Below, piece by piece: positions 1 to 8,432 of a stretch of DNA of 64,000 nt. The notes beneath the pieces were generated by a model, which was not told the DNA's origin, searched no databases, and saw only the letters and a list, made by a program, of their open reading frames with translations. Source of the DNA: Pukyongia salina (GTDB lineage Bacteria > Bacteroidota > Bacteroidia > Flavobacteriales > Flavobacteriaceae); NCBI RefSeq assembly GCF_002966125.1, contig NZ_CP027062.1, positions 1,984,001-2,048,000 on the forward strand. The letters run 5' to 3'. How positions within the stretch are numbered: the stretch's first letter is position 1; every line of letters starts with the position of its first letter. Both the position numbers and the translations under genes were made by a program.

Positions 1-289
1 CGCTATATCGGGTAAGAAAGGTCTTCCCGTTTTCATGGTGAATCATTCTTCCCTGCATGGGGATACAAAGTTTCTTAGCAGCCTCTTCAACGCCTGCTAG
101 TCGCAATCCGCGTAAACCACGGTCACTCAAGGCAAGATTGATAGATCGCCCGGCATCTTGTTCTATCTTTCTCAGATCCGGTCTTTTCTCAACCAGGGTA
201 ATATTGTACCCTCGTTGTGCCAGTCTAAGCGCCAACAAACTACCGCAAAGACCTGCACCTATTATCAGTATATTTTCCTTTTTGCTCAT
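1..289 (-). CDS. kmo: kynurenine 3-monooxygenase, N-terminal part (runs off window)
   Basis: Only the first 96 codons are present; the gene continues beyond base 1. The translation starts MSKKENILIIGAGLCGSLLA, a classic FAD-binding Rossmann GxGxxG motif, followed by EKRPDLR and AGRSINLALSDRGLR, a pattern typical of kynurenine 3-monooxygenase. The enzyme hydroxylates L-kynurenine to 3-hydroxykynurenine using NADPH and O2. Its ATG directly follows the kynU stop codon (TAA ends at 290, ATG starts at 289), so the two genes are almost certainly one transcript. The pathway feeds tryptophan breakdown or de novo NAD synthesis. Confidence 0.9.
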   Translation of the reverse strand, partial: MSKKENILIIGAGLCGSLLALRLAQRGYNITLVEKRPDLRKIEQDAGRSINLALSDRGLRGLRLAGVEEAAKKLCIPMQGRMIHHENGKTFLTRYS

Positions 290-1552
290 TTAGTTTAAAA
301 TCTTCTTCAGCTTTTCGGCAAAACGAAACACATCCTCAAAACTATTATACAAAGGTGCCGGCGCCACTCTAATGACATCCGGTTCGCGCCAATCACTAAT
401 TACTCCAGCGGCCGTTAAACGGTCGTGCAACTCTTTGTTGGCACTTTTAACCTGGATAGATAGCTGGCATCCTCGTTCCTGGTTGTTTCTGGGGGTGATT
501 ATAGAGATTCGTTCATCCTTCAGCTCGTCTATCAAATATTCGAGAAAACCTGTTAGTTTCACCGATTTCTTTCGTAGGTTCTCAAATCCTGCTTCAGCAA
601 AGATATCCAGAGAGGCCCTTATTGCCGCCATCGATAAAATTGGCGGATTGCTCAGCTGCCAGCCCTCAGCCCCCGGTAGTGGGTCGAAATCATGCCGCAT
701 ATTAAAGCGTGTTTGCTTATTATGTCCCCACCAGCCGGCAAAGCGTTTCAACTTAGGATTTTCGGCATGTCTTTGGTGTACAAAACAAGCACCAAGGCTT
801 CCGGGTCCACTGTTCAGATATTTATACGTACACCATACTGCGAAATCTGCACCAGTATTGTGCAGATCGGGATAAATGTTGCCGGCTCCATGTGCAAGGT
901 CGAAACCCACAATACAGTTGTATTTGTGCCCCAGTTCTGTGATTCTCTTTAATGGAAATGATTGTCCGCTGTAATAATTGGTGCTACCTATCATTAATAG
1001 GGCAATAGAATCACCTTGCTCGACCATGATCTGTTCCAGATCTTCAAATCTGCACAATTCCTCTCCTTCACGTGGTTTCCAGAGTATTAGTCCATCTTCG
1101 GGATCGAAATCATGGAATTTCAGCTGACTCTCCACAGCGTATTTATCGGAAGGGAAAGCATCACTTTCCACGACGATCTTATATTTTTTATCGGTAGGTT
1201 GGTAGAAGGACACCATCATAAGGTGTAAGTTTGTGGTAAGTGTGTTCATTACAACTACCTCTTGGGGTTTAGCACCTACGAGCATCGCCATTTTCTCGGT
1301 GAGGAACTCATGATATGGGAGCCAGGGATGTTCGGCTTCGGTATGACCCTCAACCCCTAGATTTGCCCAATCATTCAACTCTTTTTTTATGTATTCTGAA
1401 GTGATCTTCGGTTGTAGACCGAGTGAATTTCCGCAGAGATAGATCAATGCTTCACCGGCATCATTTGTTGGAAGGTGGAATTTATTTCTGAAATGTGAGA
1501 GGGAATCTTCCTTATCGCACTGACTTGCAAATTCAAGTGAATTCTGGTACAT
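290..1552 (-). CDS. kynU: kynureninase (PLP-dependent)
   Basis: The 420-residue protein fits kynureninase, which cleaves kynurenine or 3-hydroxykynurenine to (hydroxy)anthranilate and alanine. Visible family features are the N-terminal FRNKF and YLCGNSLGLQP segments, the FDLAHGAGN stretch with the PLP-contacting Asp, and the CTYKYLNSGPG motif that carries the Schiff-base lysine. I chose the ATG at 1552 (protein starts MYQNSLEFA), which matches usual flavobacterial kynureninases; a GTG at 1579 would add nine residues. It lies directly upstream of kmo with no gap, and diverges from the haloperoxidase-like gene at 1654. Confidence 0.93.
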   Translation of the reverse strand: MYQNSLEFASQCDKEDSLSHFRNKFHLPTNDAGEALIYLCGNSLGLQPKITSEYIKKELNDWANLGVEGHTEAEHPWLPYHEFLTEKMAMLVGAKPQEVVVMNTLTTNLHLMMVSFYQPTDKKYKIVVESDAFPSDKYAVESQLKFHDFDPEDGLILWKPREGEELCRFEDLEQIMVEQGDSIALLMIGSTNYYSGQSFPLKRITELGHKYNCIVGFDLAHGAGNIYPDLHNTGADFAVWCTYKYLNSGPGSLGACFVHQRHAENPKLKRFAGWWGHNKQTRFNMRHDFDPLPGAEGWQLSNPPILSMAAIRASLDIFAEAGFENLRKKSVKLTGFLEYLIDELKDERISIITPRNNQERGCQLSIQVKSANKELHDRLTAAGVISDWREPDVIRVAPAPLYNSFEDVFRFAEKLKKILN

Positions 1553-1630
1553 ATTGACTGCTAAATTTCGGCTATTCACAAAAATAGGAATTTAAATTCG
1601 TTTGAATTTCGAATAAAGGTTGATGTTCAA

Positions 1631-1638
1631 TATATTTG
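1631..1638 (+). promoter_or_regulatory. Bacteroidetes-type -7 element TATATTTG
   Basis: TATATTTG matches the TAnnTTTG -7 consensus of the Bacteroidetes primary sigma factor. It lies 15 bp before the ATG at 1654, which implies a very short leader. A TTTG at 1601-1604 could be the -33 element, but its spacing of 26 bp is longer than the usual 19-21 bp, so only the -7 box is well supported. Confidence 0.5.
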
Positions 1639-1653
1639 TGTAAGAAACAACCT

Positions 1654-3810
1654 ATGCGAAAACTATTATTCATAATCCTATTGGTCTTTGGGAGCGGTGT
1701 CTTAAGCGCCCAGTCGATTGCCCGACAGTGGAACGAAGAAATACTGCACGCCATCCGAAACGATTTTGCCAGACCCACGGTACACGCCCGAAATCTGTTT
1801 CATTCATCAATAGCAATGTACGATATCTGGGCCACCTTCGATCCGAATGCTAAACCATTTTTACTAGGAAATACGGTGGGCGATTTTACCAGTAATTTTG
1901 AGGGTTTTGAAGCCTCTGGGGATATTTCGGAAGCACGAAAGGAAGCCATTAGTTACGCGGTCTACAGACTCATGAAACATCGTTTTGCGAATTCTCCTGG
2001 CGCAGAGGATATCTTTCAGTCCATAGATGCGCTTATGGATTCGTATGGGTATAATAAGAATTTCAGTAATACCAATTACAGTACCGGAAACCCGGCAGCC
2101 TTCGGAAATTATGTTGCCCAACAGTTGATAGAATTTGGTTTGCAGGATGGCGCCAATGAAGCAGGAGATTACGAGAATCTTTTTTACGAACCCCTGAACG
2201 AACCTCTGGATACCGATAATTCCGGGAACCCGGATATGACTTTCCCAAATAACTGGCAACCGCTTAAAGTAGAGAACTATGTGGACCAAAGTGGAAATAT
2301 AGTGCCGGGCGGTCAGCCGCCATTCCTAAGCCCTGAATGGGGGCAGGTGACACCCTTTTCCCTCACGGATGAGTTTTTAGAAAAACATCCCAGAGACGGT
2401 TTCGAATATTATGTGTACCACGATCCTGGTGATCCTCCTTATATTCAGGATGGCTTGGGACTTTCAGACAATTACAAATGGGGCTTTTCCATGGTAGCGG
2501 TCTGGGCTTCTCATCTGGATAAAAATGATTCGACGATGGTTGATATCTCTCCTGCATCACTGGGTAATTTACCAATGGAGACGTATCCGGATTCTTTTTC
2601 GAACTACGATACATTTTATAACTTTTTAGAAGGAGGGGATCCTTCTACCGGGAGGGACCTTAATCCTGTTACCGGCTTACCCTACGAGCCCCAGTTAGTT
2701 CCCAGGGGAGACTATGCCCGAGTTCTGGCTGAGTTTTGGGCAGACGGCCCCGATAGTGAAACGCCTCCCGGGCATTGGTTTACTATACTCAATTACGTGA
2801 ACGACCACCCGCAGCATACACGAAAGTTTCGAGGTGTTGGAAACGAACTGGATGAACTGGAATGGGATGTTAAATCGTATTTGATCCTTGGAGGAACCAT
2901 GCATGATGTTGCAGTGTGCGCCTGGGGGATCAAAGGCTATTATGATTACGTGCGTCCAATAAGCGCAATACGCTATATGGCAGACCAGGGTCAGTCCAGC
3001 GATCCGGACGGGGATAGTTATCATCCGCATGGGATCCCTTTGGTTCCCGGCTATATTGAAGTGGTAAAAGAAGGCGATCTGCTTGCAGGTGCTTTTAACG
3101 AGAATGTTGGAAAGATCAAATTATTTACCTGGCGTGGTCCACAGTTTATAATCGATCCAAATGAAGATGAAGCCGGGGTTGGATGGATACTTGCTGAAGA
3201 ATGGTTCCCGTACCAACGGCCATCTTTTGTAACACCACCCTTTGCTGGTTATATTTCCGGGCACTCCACATTTTCAAGGGCAGCTGCCGAAGTCTTAACC
3301 CTGCTTACGGGAGATGAATATTTCCCTGGGGGAATGGGCGTATTCGAAATTCCGAAGGATACTTTTTTAAAATTTGAGAAAGGCCCCAGTGTACCTTTTC
3401 AATTACAATGGGCAACCTATCAGGATGCCAGCGATCAAACTAGTTTGTCGAGGATATGGGGAGGGATACACCCGCCGTGTGACGACATCCCTGGCAGGAT
3501 CATTGGAGCCAGCATAGGGGTAGAGGCTTTTAAGTTTGCCGAATCCTATTTCTATGGGAAGGCAGTTGAGCAGGGACGGATTTTTCCTAATCCTTCGGGA
3601 GAACAACTTACAGTAGCATATAAAACCGATGTGCCATTACAGTTGGCAATCTACGACACTTCGGGAAGGAAAGTCTTCAGTACGGAAGCGGTATTCGACC
3701 AAGACGACGAATTCAATATCACCGTATCTCAATTAAGAGCAGGATTGTACTTCGTAACTCTCGAAAATGATGACAATCGGGTCTTTGTTGAACGAATGGT
3801 CAAAAAATAA
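1654..3810 (+). CDS. secreted vanadium haloperoxidase / PAP2-type protein with T9SS sorting domain
   Basis: The 718-residue protein starts with a signal peptide (MRKLLFIILLVFGSGVLSAQ). The core resembles the vanadium-dependent haloperoxidase/PAP2 phosphatase superfamily: YDYVRPISAIRYM (Arg-Pro motif), YISGHSTFSRAAAEVL (catalytic histidine region) and IWGGIHPPCDDIPGRIIG (His and Arg that hold vanadate or phosphate). The last 80 residues form a T9SS type A sorting domain (RIFPNPSGEQL ... GLYFVTLENDD ... ERMVKK), so the protein should be exported by type IX secretion and anchored or released. The ATG at 1654 is preferred over an upstream TTG at 1636. Whether it halogenates or acts as a phosphatase cannot be read from sequence. 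Confidence 0.85.
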   Translation: MRKLLFIILLVFGSGVLSAQSIARQWNEEILHAIRNDFARPTVHARNLFHSSIAMYDIWATFDPNAKPFLLGNTVGDFTSNFEGFEASGDISEARKEAISYAVYRLMKHRFANSPGAEDIFQSIDALMDSYGYNKNFSNTNYSTGNPAAFGNYVAQQLIEFGLQDGANEAGDYENLFYEPLNEPLDTDNSGNPDMTFPNNWQPLKVENYVDQSGNIVPGGQPPFLSPEWGQVTPFSLTDEFLEKHPRDGFEYYVYHDPGDPPYIQDGLGLSDNYKWGFSMVAVWASHLDKNDSTMVDISPASLGNLPMETYPDSFSNYDTFYNFLEGGDPSTGRDLNPVTGLPYEPQLVPRGDYARVLAEFWADGPDSETPPGHWFTILNYVNDHPQHTRKFRGVGNELDELEWDVKSYLILGGTMHDVAVCAWGIKGYYDYVRPISAIRYMADQGQSSDPDGDSYHPHGIPLVPGYIEVVKEGDLLAGAFNENVGKIKLFTWRGPQFIIDPNEDEAGVGWILAEEWFPYQRPSFVTPPFAGYISGHSTFSRAAAEVLTLLTGDEYFPGGMGVFEIPKDTFLKFEKGPSVPFQLQWATYQDASDQTSLSRIWGGIHPPCDDIPGRIIGASIGVEAFKFAESYFYGKAVEQGRIFPNPSGEQLTVAYKTDVPLQLAIYDTSGRKVFSTEAVFDQDDEFNITVSQLRAGLYFVTLENDDNRVFVERMVKK

Positions 3811-3828
3811 TTCACCTAATTTACCAGG

Positions 3829-4512
3829 TTATTTTATCGAAACGTCTGTGAAGAACAGCTGGAAATTACCGGTACTGTCCTGATGATGCGTATTAAGTAT
3901 TATCCCGTTTAAGTTCTTTTCTTTCATCCAAAGAGTTGCGGTACTGGTCTTATCGGCATTATTTCTACGATAGCCCCACTCCTTGACAGCATAGTTATCG
4001 GTAAAGTACAAATCGTAAGCATCTCCGGGTGTGTATCCACCTCCACCATCGTACAAGATAGTTAGTTTGTGTAGCGTGTCCCCAGAAATAGGCGCTATTA
4101 CATTTTTTTCTTCTGAAATACTCACCCCTTCATCCCATACTAATTTATAAGGAGCCAGTAACCAATATGTATCGTTTATAAATCGTTTATCGGCATAAAG
4201 GGCTAGACTGTCCAGCGTTGCATTTCGGTTATATTCGATAGTATCCGTATCGCTGGTAAACACCACATCATCGGTTTTTGGGAACCACTGAAACGACCTT
4301 TTAAATTCTCTTCCACCGCTTTTTACGTTAAAACTGAAATTTAATTGGCTAACGCGATCCCAATTGGCCTCACCATATCTATTGGCAATGGCTTCGGCTG
4401 GAGTTAGGTTGGAATTATCAATTGACGATCCCTCCGGATCTTTGTTATTCTGTCGTTCATTACAGGAACTGAGCAGGGTAAGCAATAAAAATAAAGCAGG
4501 AAGGTATTTCAT
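3829..4512 (-). CDS. hypothetical lipoprotein
   Basis: A 227-residue protein with a lipoprotein signal peptide (MKYLPALFLLLTLLSSC, lipobox LSSC with the cysteine near residue 17), followed by a polar linker. The mature part alternates short hydrophobic and polar segments (NFSFNVKSGG, FQWFPKTDDVVF, LWMKEKNLNGIIL), which suggests a beta-rich periplasmic or outer-membrane fold, perhaps LolA-like. I do not recognise a named family with confidence. It is convergent with the haloperoxidase-like gene, 18 bp away, and no strong terminator is visible between them. Confidence 0.7.
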   Translation of the reverse strand: MKYLPALFLLLTLLSSCNERQNNKDPEGSSIDNSNLTPAEAIANRYGEANWDRVSQLNFSFNVKSGGREFKRSFQWFPKTDDVVFTSDTDTIEYNRNATLDSLALYADKRFINDTYWLLAPYKLVWDEGVSISEEKNVIAPISGDTLHKLTILYDGGGGYTPGDAYDLYFTDNYAVKEWGYRRNNADKTSTATLWMKEKNLNGIILNTHHQDSTGNFQLFFTDVSIK

Positions 4513-4577
4513 GGCAGATAGTTTCGGTAAAAATAACTATTCTACTTATGCTCTCATAATTTTCGTATTTTTAAAAT

Positions 4578-4994
4578 ATGGATGTACAAAAAGAATATAG
4601 TAATGGGGACCTCGTAGTTGTATGGAAACCCGGACTTTGTTTTCATGCTAAAGAATGCGTGCACGGTTTACCCGATGTATTCGATCCCAAGCAGAAGCCA
4701 TGGATCAAAGCCGAGAACGCAGGGATTGAAGACTTGAAAAGAACGATAGATAAATGCCCGAGTGGAGCTTTGAGTTATTATTCGAAGTCTGCTGCTAACA
4801 CGGAAGAACCAAAACAAAACGCTATGAATGAAACTAAAATAGAAGTATTGAATAATGGCCCTTTAATGGTGAAGGGTGAAATAGAAGTAATACATACGGA
4901 TGGTTCAACAGAAAAAAAGACCCGAAATACTGCGTTTTGCCGCTGTGGGAAAACCGGAAATATTCCTTATTGTGATGGGTCTCATAAACGATAA
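4578..4994 (+). CDS. (4Fe-4S) mono-cluster (YjdI-type) / CDGSH iron-sulfur fusion protein
   Basis: The 138-residue protein joins two small iron-sulfur modules. Residues 1-70 look like the YjdI/Fer4_19 family (WKPGLCFHAKECVHGLPDVF, then IDKCPSGALSYY). Residues 85-138 are a CDGSH-type domain (FCRCGKTGNIPYCDGSHKR), whose three cysteines and one histidine bind a 2Fe-2S cluster. The following gene encodes a YjdJ-type acetyltransferase 3 bp away, and yjdI and yjdJ are also neighbours in Escherichia coli, which supports the assignment. The exact role is unknown; electron transfer or redox sensing is plausible. Confidence 0.85.
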   Translation: MDVQKEYSNGDLVVVWKPGLCFHAKECVHGLPDVFDPKQKPWIKAENAGIEDLKRTIDKCPSGALSYYSKSAANTEEPKQNAMNETKIEVLNNGPLMVKGEIEVIHTDGSTEKKTRNTAFCRCGKTGNIPYCDGSHKR

Positions 4995-4997
4995 GCT

Positions 4998-5291
4998 ATG
5001 AAAGTATCTGTTGAAAAGAACCTGGAACGCCGTCGCTACGAAACCGAAGTGAATGGCTATACAGCTTTTATAGAATATATCAAGGCAAAGAACGCAATAT
5101 ACCTAACTCATACCGAGGTTCCTGTTCAGTTGGAAGGTCATGGAGTGGGTACTGCCATGGTTAAGGAGGTGTTGAATAGATTAAAAGAGGAAGGTGATAA
5201 GGTGGCGCCATTGTGTCCGTTCGTGGCTGCATTTATAAAGAAGAACCGTGAATGGGTACCTATGGTTGCCGATGGATATAATGTAGGTTAA
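4998..5291 (+). CDS. GNAT-like N-acetyltransferase, YjdJ family
   Basis: A 97-residue single-domain protein. It shows the short GNAT core of the YjdJ group: FIEYIKAKNAIYLTHTEVP, then EGHGVGTAMVKEVL, which resembles the acetyl-CoA pyrophosphate-binding loop (Q/RxxGxG/A), then VAPLCPFVAAFIKKN, the conserved CPF(V)xxF(I) signature of this family. It follows the YjdI/CDGSH gene at a 3-bp spacing and is probably co-transcribed with it. The substrate is unknown. Confidence 0.85.
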   Translation: MKVSVEKNLERRRYETEVNGYTAFIEYIKAKNAIYLTHTEVPVQLEGHGVGTAMVKEVLNRLKEEGDKVAPLCPFVAAFIKKNREWVPMVADGYNVG

Positions 5292-5339
5292 AACGCGTCA
5301 TCCCTTCATTATTTTTTACATTAGCCGAAATTTGAGTTA

Positions 5340-6137
5340 ATGGATTTTCAGAAGGAATTTAATACAAACAGAGACACCTGGAATAAAAAGGTGGCAGTAC
5401 ACGCAGCCAGTGAATTTTATGACCTGGAGAGTTTTAAAAATGGTGCCGATTCTCTGAATAAATATGAGTTGGAAGCCCTGGGTGATGTGTCCGGCAAGTC
5501 ATTACTGCACTTACAATGTCATTTTGGTCAAGATACCCTAAGCTGGGCGAGGAGAGGAGCGTCTTGCACCGGAATTGACATTTCCGATAAAGCTATAGAG
5601 CTTGCGCAGTCCTTAAATAACGAACTCGAGCTAAATGCCAAATTTGTTTGTTGTAATGTACTCGATGTGTCCTACCATGTTTCTCAAACTTTCGAAATAG
5701 TTTTTACCAGTTATGGCGTGATAGGCTGGCTTCCCGATCTGAAACCCTGGGCACAGATGATCTATGATCGTCTTAAACCCGGAGGTACATTTTATATGGT
5801 CGAATTCCATCCCATTGCATGGATGTTCGATTACCATCAGGATCCGCCAAAGATGATCTACGGATATCAACAGAAGGAAGCCATTTACGAAGAATATGAA
5901 GGTTCCTATACCGAGGATAGCGATACCAAAATTGTAAGTAAGGAATATGGATGGAATCACGGATTGGGGGAGGTGATCAACGCTCTCATTGAGGCAGGAC
6001 TTACGATCGATTATTTAAAAGAACATGAAGAATCTCCTTATGATATTTACCCGGATCTGGAGAAAACCGAAAAAGGCATGTACGTCTTAAAAGATAGATT
6101 GTACCCTTTGGTGTTCGAAATTCGGGCACACAAATAG
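5340..6137 (+). CDS. SAM-dependent class I methyltransferase
   Basis: The 265-residue protein has a Rossmann methyltransferase fold. Motif I appears as SLLHLQCHFGQDTLSWARRGA, a variant of the usual E/DxGxGxG that is common in this subfamily. Motif II is CTGIDISDKAIELAQSL, and motif IV is IVFTSYGVIGWLPDL. A post-motif LKPGGTFYMVEFHP closes the core. The substrate cannot be deduced. The gene sits 48 bp after the acetyltransferase gene and is convergent with the membrane protein gene at 6142. Confidence 0.85.
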   Translation: MDFQKEFNTNRDTWNKKVAVHAASEFYDLESFKNGADSLNKYELEALGDVSGKSLLHLQCHFGQDTLSWARRGASCTGIDISDKAIELAQSLNNELELNAKFVCCNVLDVSYHVSQTFEIVFTSYGVIGWLPDLKPWAQMIYDRLKPGGTFYMVEFHPIAWMFDYHQDPPKMIYGYQQKEAIYEEYEGSYTEDSDTKIVSKEYGWNHGLGEVINALIEAGLTIDYLKEHEESPYDIYPDLEKTEKGMYVLKDRLYPLVFEIRAHK

Positions 6138-6141
6138 ATCG

Positions 6142-6801
6142 TTAAAACACATTAAAAGCCCTTAGGATAAAGCTTAGAGGCACAAACACCAGACTTAAGA
6201 GAAAGATATTCTTCCCATGTTTTCGATTGCCTTCCGAATACGAATACACTTTAACCCCGTTGGGCAATGTCTTTCTGGATGTCCAAAGGAAATAACCAAT
6301 AATGAGTCCTAAAAAACCTCCGAGAACTGCAAAGATATATCCCGCAACTATCCAGCCGTTCTGGTCCTTATCGGGTTTAGCAAGATGTTCGATGCGTTCC
6401 TTACGCAGCCGCAGTAGAAGTTCATCATGTACCGGTTTTCCTCTGTCTTCAAGGATCTTTTGTGAGAGTAAATAATCAAATTCACTCCATTCATCCTGTT
6501 TTACTAGCACATCATAAAGTTCCTCATCAGTAAAGCGAAATAAATAGTAATCTTTAGGGACATCGTCCAGCGACTTTCTCGCGTGCTCTGCCAGAATGGC
6601 TTCCGCTCGTTCAAAATCGCTCACATCGATCCTGATCTCAAGTTCGTCCTGGGCGTGATTACCTCCAAAACTGTTGTCCAGAGAAGAAGAATTATCGCCT
6701 ATAACTGTATTAATGCCGTTTGAAGTAAGCAAATCGTGTATGTCGTGTGCATGATCGAGGTTAGTGAATTTCCTGAAGATCGCGAAGTCATCCTGTTCCA
6801 T
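6142..6801 (-). CDS. membrane protein with DUF2007-like N-terminus, function unknown
   Basis: A 219-residue protein. Residues 5-75 (FRKFTNLDHAHDIHDLLTSNGI ... IRIDVSDFERAEAIL) resemble a DUF2007-type signal-transducing domain seen at the N-terminus of Bacteroidota membrane proteins. The middle part is charged and helical. Two membrane segments follow near residues 148-170 (VAGYIFAVLGGFLGLIIGYF) and 195-215 (NIFLLSLVFVPLSFILRAF). I cannot assign a function. Confidence 0.65.
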   Translation of the reverse strand: MEQDDFAIFRKFTNLDHAHDIHDLLTSNGINTVIGDNSSSLDNSFGGNHAQDELEIRIDVSDFERAEAILAEHARKSLDDVPKDYYLFRFTDEELYDVLVKQDEWSEFDYLLSQKILEDRGKPVHDELLLRLRKERIEHLAKPDKDQNGWIVAGYIFAVLGGFLGLIIGYFLWTSRKTLPNGVKVYSYSEGNRKHGKNIFLLSLVFVPLSFILRAFNVF

Positions 6802-6813
6802 ACATGTAAAGAT

Positions 6814-6841
6814 AAAAAAACGACGCCCGGAAGGCGTCGTT
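6814..6841 (-). terminator. intrinsic terminator after msrA
   Basis: An 8-bp GC-rich stem (ACGACGCC / GGCGTCGT) with a 5-nt loop, followed on the minus strand by seven T residues. It lies just past the msrA stop codon. Confidence 0.8.
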
Positions 6842-6845
6842 TCTT

Positions 6846-7529
6846 TTAGTGTTCTTCATTTTCTTTTAGCAGATGTGGAAACATCTTCTGAAATCGCTTC
6901 AACCTGGGAATTGATACATTCTGAATATAGGGATGATTGGGATTGCGTTTTTCAAAATCCTGGTGATACCCTTCGCCTATCCAGAATTTCTGGAAGGGAA
7001 GAACCTGTGCAGCCACCTTGCCTTCACCATAGATCTTTTCCTGTTCCGCAACTTTGTCTTCTATGATCTTCTTTTGCTCATCATTTTGATAAAAGATAAT
7101 AGATCGGTATTGAGATCCTCTGTCCGGACCCTGGCCGTTAACTTGAGTTACATTCTGCGAGCCAAAATATACATCCACGAGAGTTGCGAAGGATACAACT
7201 TTGGGATCGTATATAATTTCCACTGCCTCGGCGTGTCCGGTTCTCCCAGTGTTACTAAGTTCGTAAGTGGGATAATCTGAGTGTCCCCCACTATATCCAG
7301 AAATAGACTCTTTTACCCCTTTCACACTTTCATATATCGCTTCCACACACCAGAAACACCCACTGGCGAAGTAGGCTCTCTCCAAACCGTTTTCGGCCGG
7401 TACTTCCATAGGAGTTAAATTTGCCTGCGCTTCGGCTTCGGCTTTTTTATTTCCTTCATTCGAGGACTGACAGGCACCTTGTAAACTAAACAGCGCCAAA
7501 CTTAAAAATATGATCGACAATTTTTTCAT
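6846..7529 (-). CDS. msrA: peptide-methionine (S)-S-oxide reductase, exported lipoprotein form
   Basis: MsrA reduces methionine-S-sulfoxide in proteins. The catalytic motif GCFWC lies near residue 57 in the segment YFASGCFWCVEAIYESVKG, and other family blocks are visible (SGYSGGHSDYPTYE, GHAEAVEIIYDP, RGSQYRSIIFY, AEQEKIYGEGKVAAQVLP, FWIGEGYHQDF). The ATG at 7529 gives a signal peptide MKKLSIIFLSLALFSLQGAC with a lipobox-like cysteine, so the enzyme is probably periplasmic and lipid-anchored rather than cytosolic. An upstream in-frame ATG at 7610 lies inside the terminator of the next gene and is rejected. The transcript ends at the hairpin at 6814. Confidence 0.93.
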   Translation of the reverse strand: MKKLSIIFLSLALFSLQGACQSSNEGNKKAEAEAQANLTPMEVPAENGLERAYFASGCFWCVEAIYESVKGVKESISGYSGGHSDYPTYELSNTGRTGHAEAVEIIYDPKVVSFATLVDVYFGSQNVTQVNGQGPDRGSQYRSIIFYQNDEQKKIIEDKVAEQEKIYGEGKVAAQVLPFQKFWIGEGYHQDFEKRNPNHPYIQNVSIPRLKRFQKMFPHLLKENEEH

Positions 7530-7595
7530 AACAACGATTTGTAGAAATAAGTAGGGAATAGTATGAAAACCTTTCAATTTTTTCAGAAAAGTAAT

Positions 7596-7626
7596 AAAAA
7601 AAGCCCTCACGGATTGTGAAGGCTTT
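7596..7626 (-). terminator. intrinsic terminator after the zinc-ribbon-like gene
   Basis: On the minus strand AGCCTTCAC and GTGAGGGCT pair over 9 bp (one G-T wobble) around a 5-nt loop, followed by seven T residues at 7602-7596. Confidence 0.75.
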
Positions 7627-7646
7627 GTTATATCTTAAGATGAGAT

Positions 7647-8429
7647 CTATTTCACTTTAGCGAAAAGCTTTCCCATTTTCTCTCTTTCCTCTGTTGCCAG
7701 TTCAGGATCTACAAGGATTCTGCCACTGTGCTCATCGGTAATGATCTTTTTACGGGAGGCGATCTCCATTTGTACCTGAGGTGGAATAGTAAAGAAGGAT
7801 CCTCCGGATGCACCTCGTTCTACGGGCACCACTGCCAGACCGTTCTTTACATTAGAACGGATACGTTTGTAAGCTTTTATAAGTCGCTCCTCGATGTTCT
7901 TCTCGTATTTCTCAGATTCCTTGATGAGGGTCTTTTCCTCTTTTTCGGTTTCAGAAAGAATCTCATTTAATTCCCCCTGTTTGTGTTTCAGGTGTTCTTC
8001 ACGAGCTTTTAAGCGTTCTTTGGTCTCTTCAATAACCACGTTCTTTTGCTCTATCTGTGCCTTGAATTCCTTGATATGCTTTTCAGCCAACTGAATTTCC
8101 AGTTCCTGGAATTCGATCTCTTTACTTAAAGAGTTATACTCACGGTTGTTACGAACGTTATCTTGCTGAGAGGTATACTTTTTAATAAGCGCTTTTGCCT
8201 CGTCGATAAGGTTCTTCTTGTCTTTGATATTGGTTTCGATCACTCCCAGATCTGAAGTTAACTTCTCCAATCGCGTGTTCATTCCAGCTACTTCATCTTC
8301 AAGATCTTCAACCTCCAGAGGTAGTTCACCGCGAACATTACGAATTTCGTCTATACGAGAATCGATCAGTTGCAGGTCGAACAGGGCTCTTAGTTTTTCT
8401 TCTACAGTAGTTTCTGTTTTCTTTGCCAT
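7647..8429 (-). CDS. coiled-coil protein related to C4-type zinc ribbon (CdsZ/YbgI-neighbour) family, zinc ligands lost
   Basis: A 260-residue protein. Residues 10-185 form a long charged coiled coil. The C-terminal 70 residues align by eye with the zinc-ribbon tail of this family (AVVPVERGASGGSFFTIPPQ ... TDEHSGRILVDPE), where relatives have CGGC and CxxCGR pairs. Here all four cysteine positions are Ala/Ser/His-type residues, and the whole protein has no cysteine at all. It starts 3 bp after the Nif3-like gene, an arrangement common in this phylum. Family members are proposed to chaperone protein export or cell-envelope work, but the role here is not established. Confidence 0.8.
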   Translation of the reverse strand: MAKKTETTVEEKLRALFDLQLIDSRIDEIRNVRGELPLEVEDLEDEVAGMNTRLEKLTSDLGVIETNIKDKKNLIDEAKALIKKYTSQQDNVRNNREYNSLSKEIEFQELEIQLAEKHIKEFKAQIEQKNVVIEETKERLKAREEHLKHKQGELNEILSETEKEEKTLIKESEKYEKNIEERLIKAYKRIRSNVKNGLAVVPVERGASGGSFFTIPPQVQMEIASRKKIITDEHSGRILVDPELATEEREKMGKLFAKVK

Positions 8430-8432
8430 TTT

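Noticed and set aside
57-293. Open frame on the plus strand at the window start
   Set aside because: It is antisense to kmo, whose FAD-binding motifs are clear on the minus strand.
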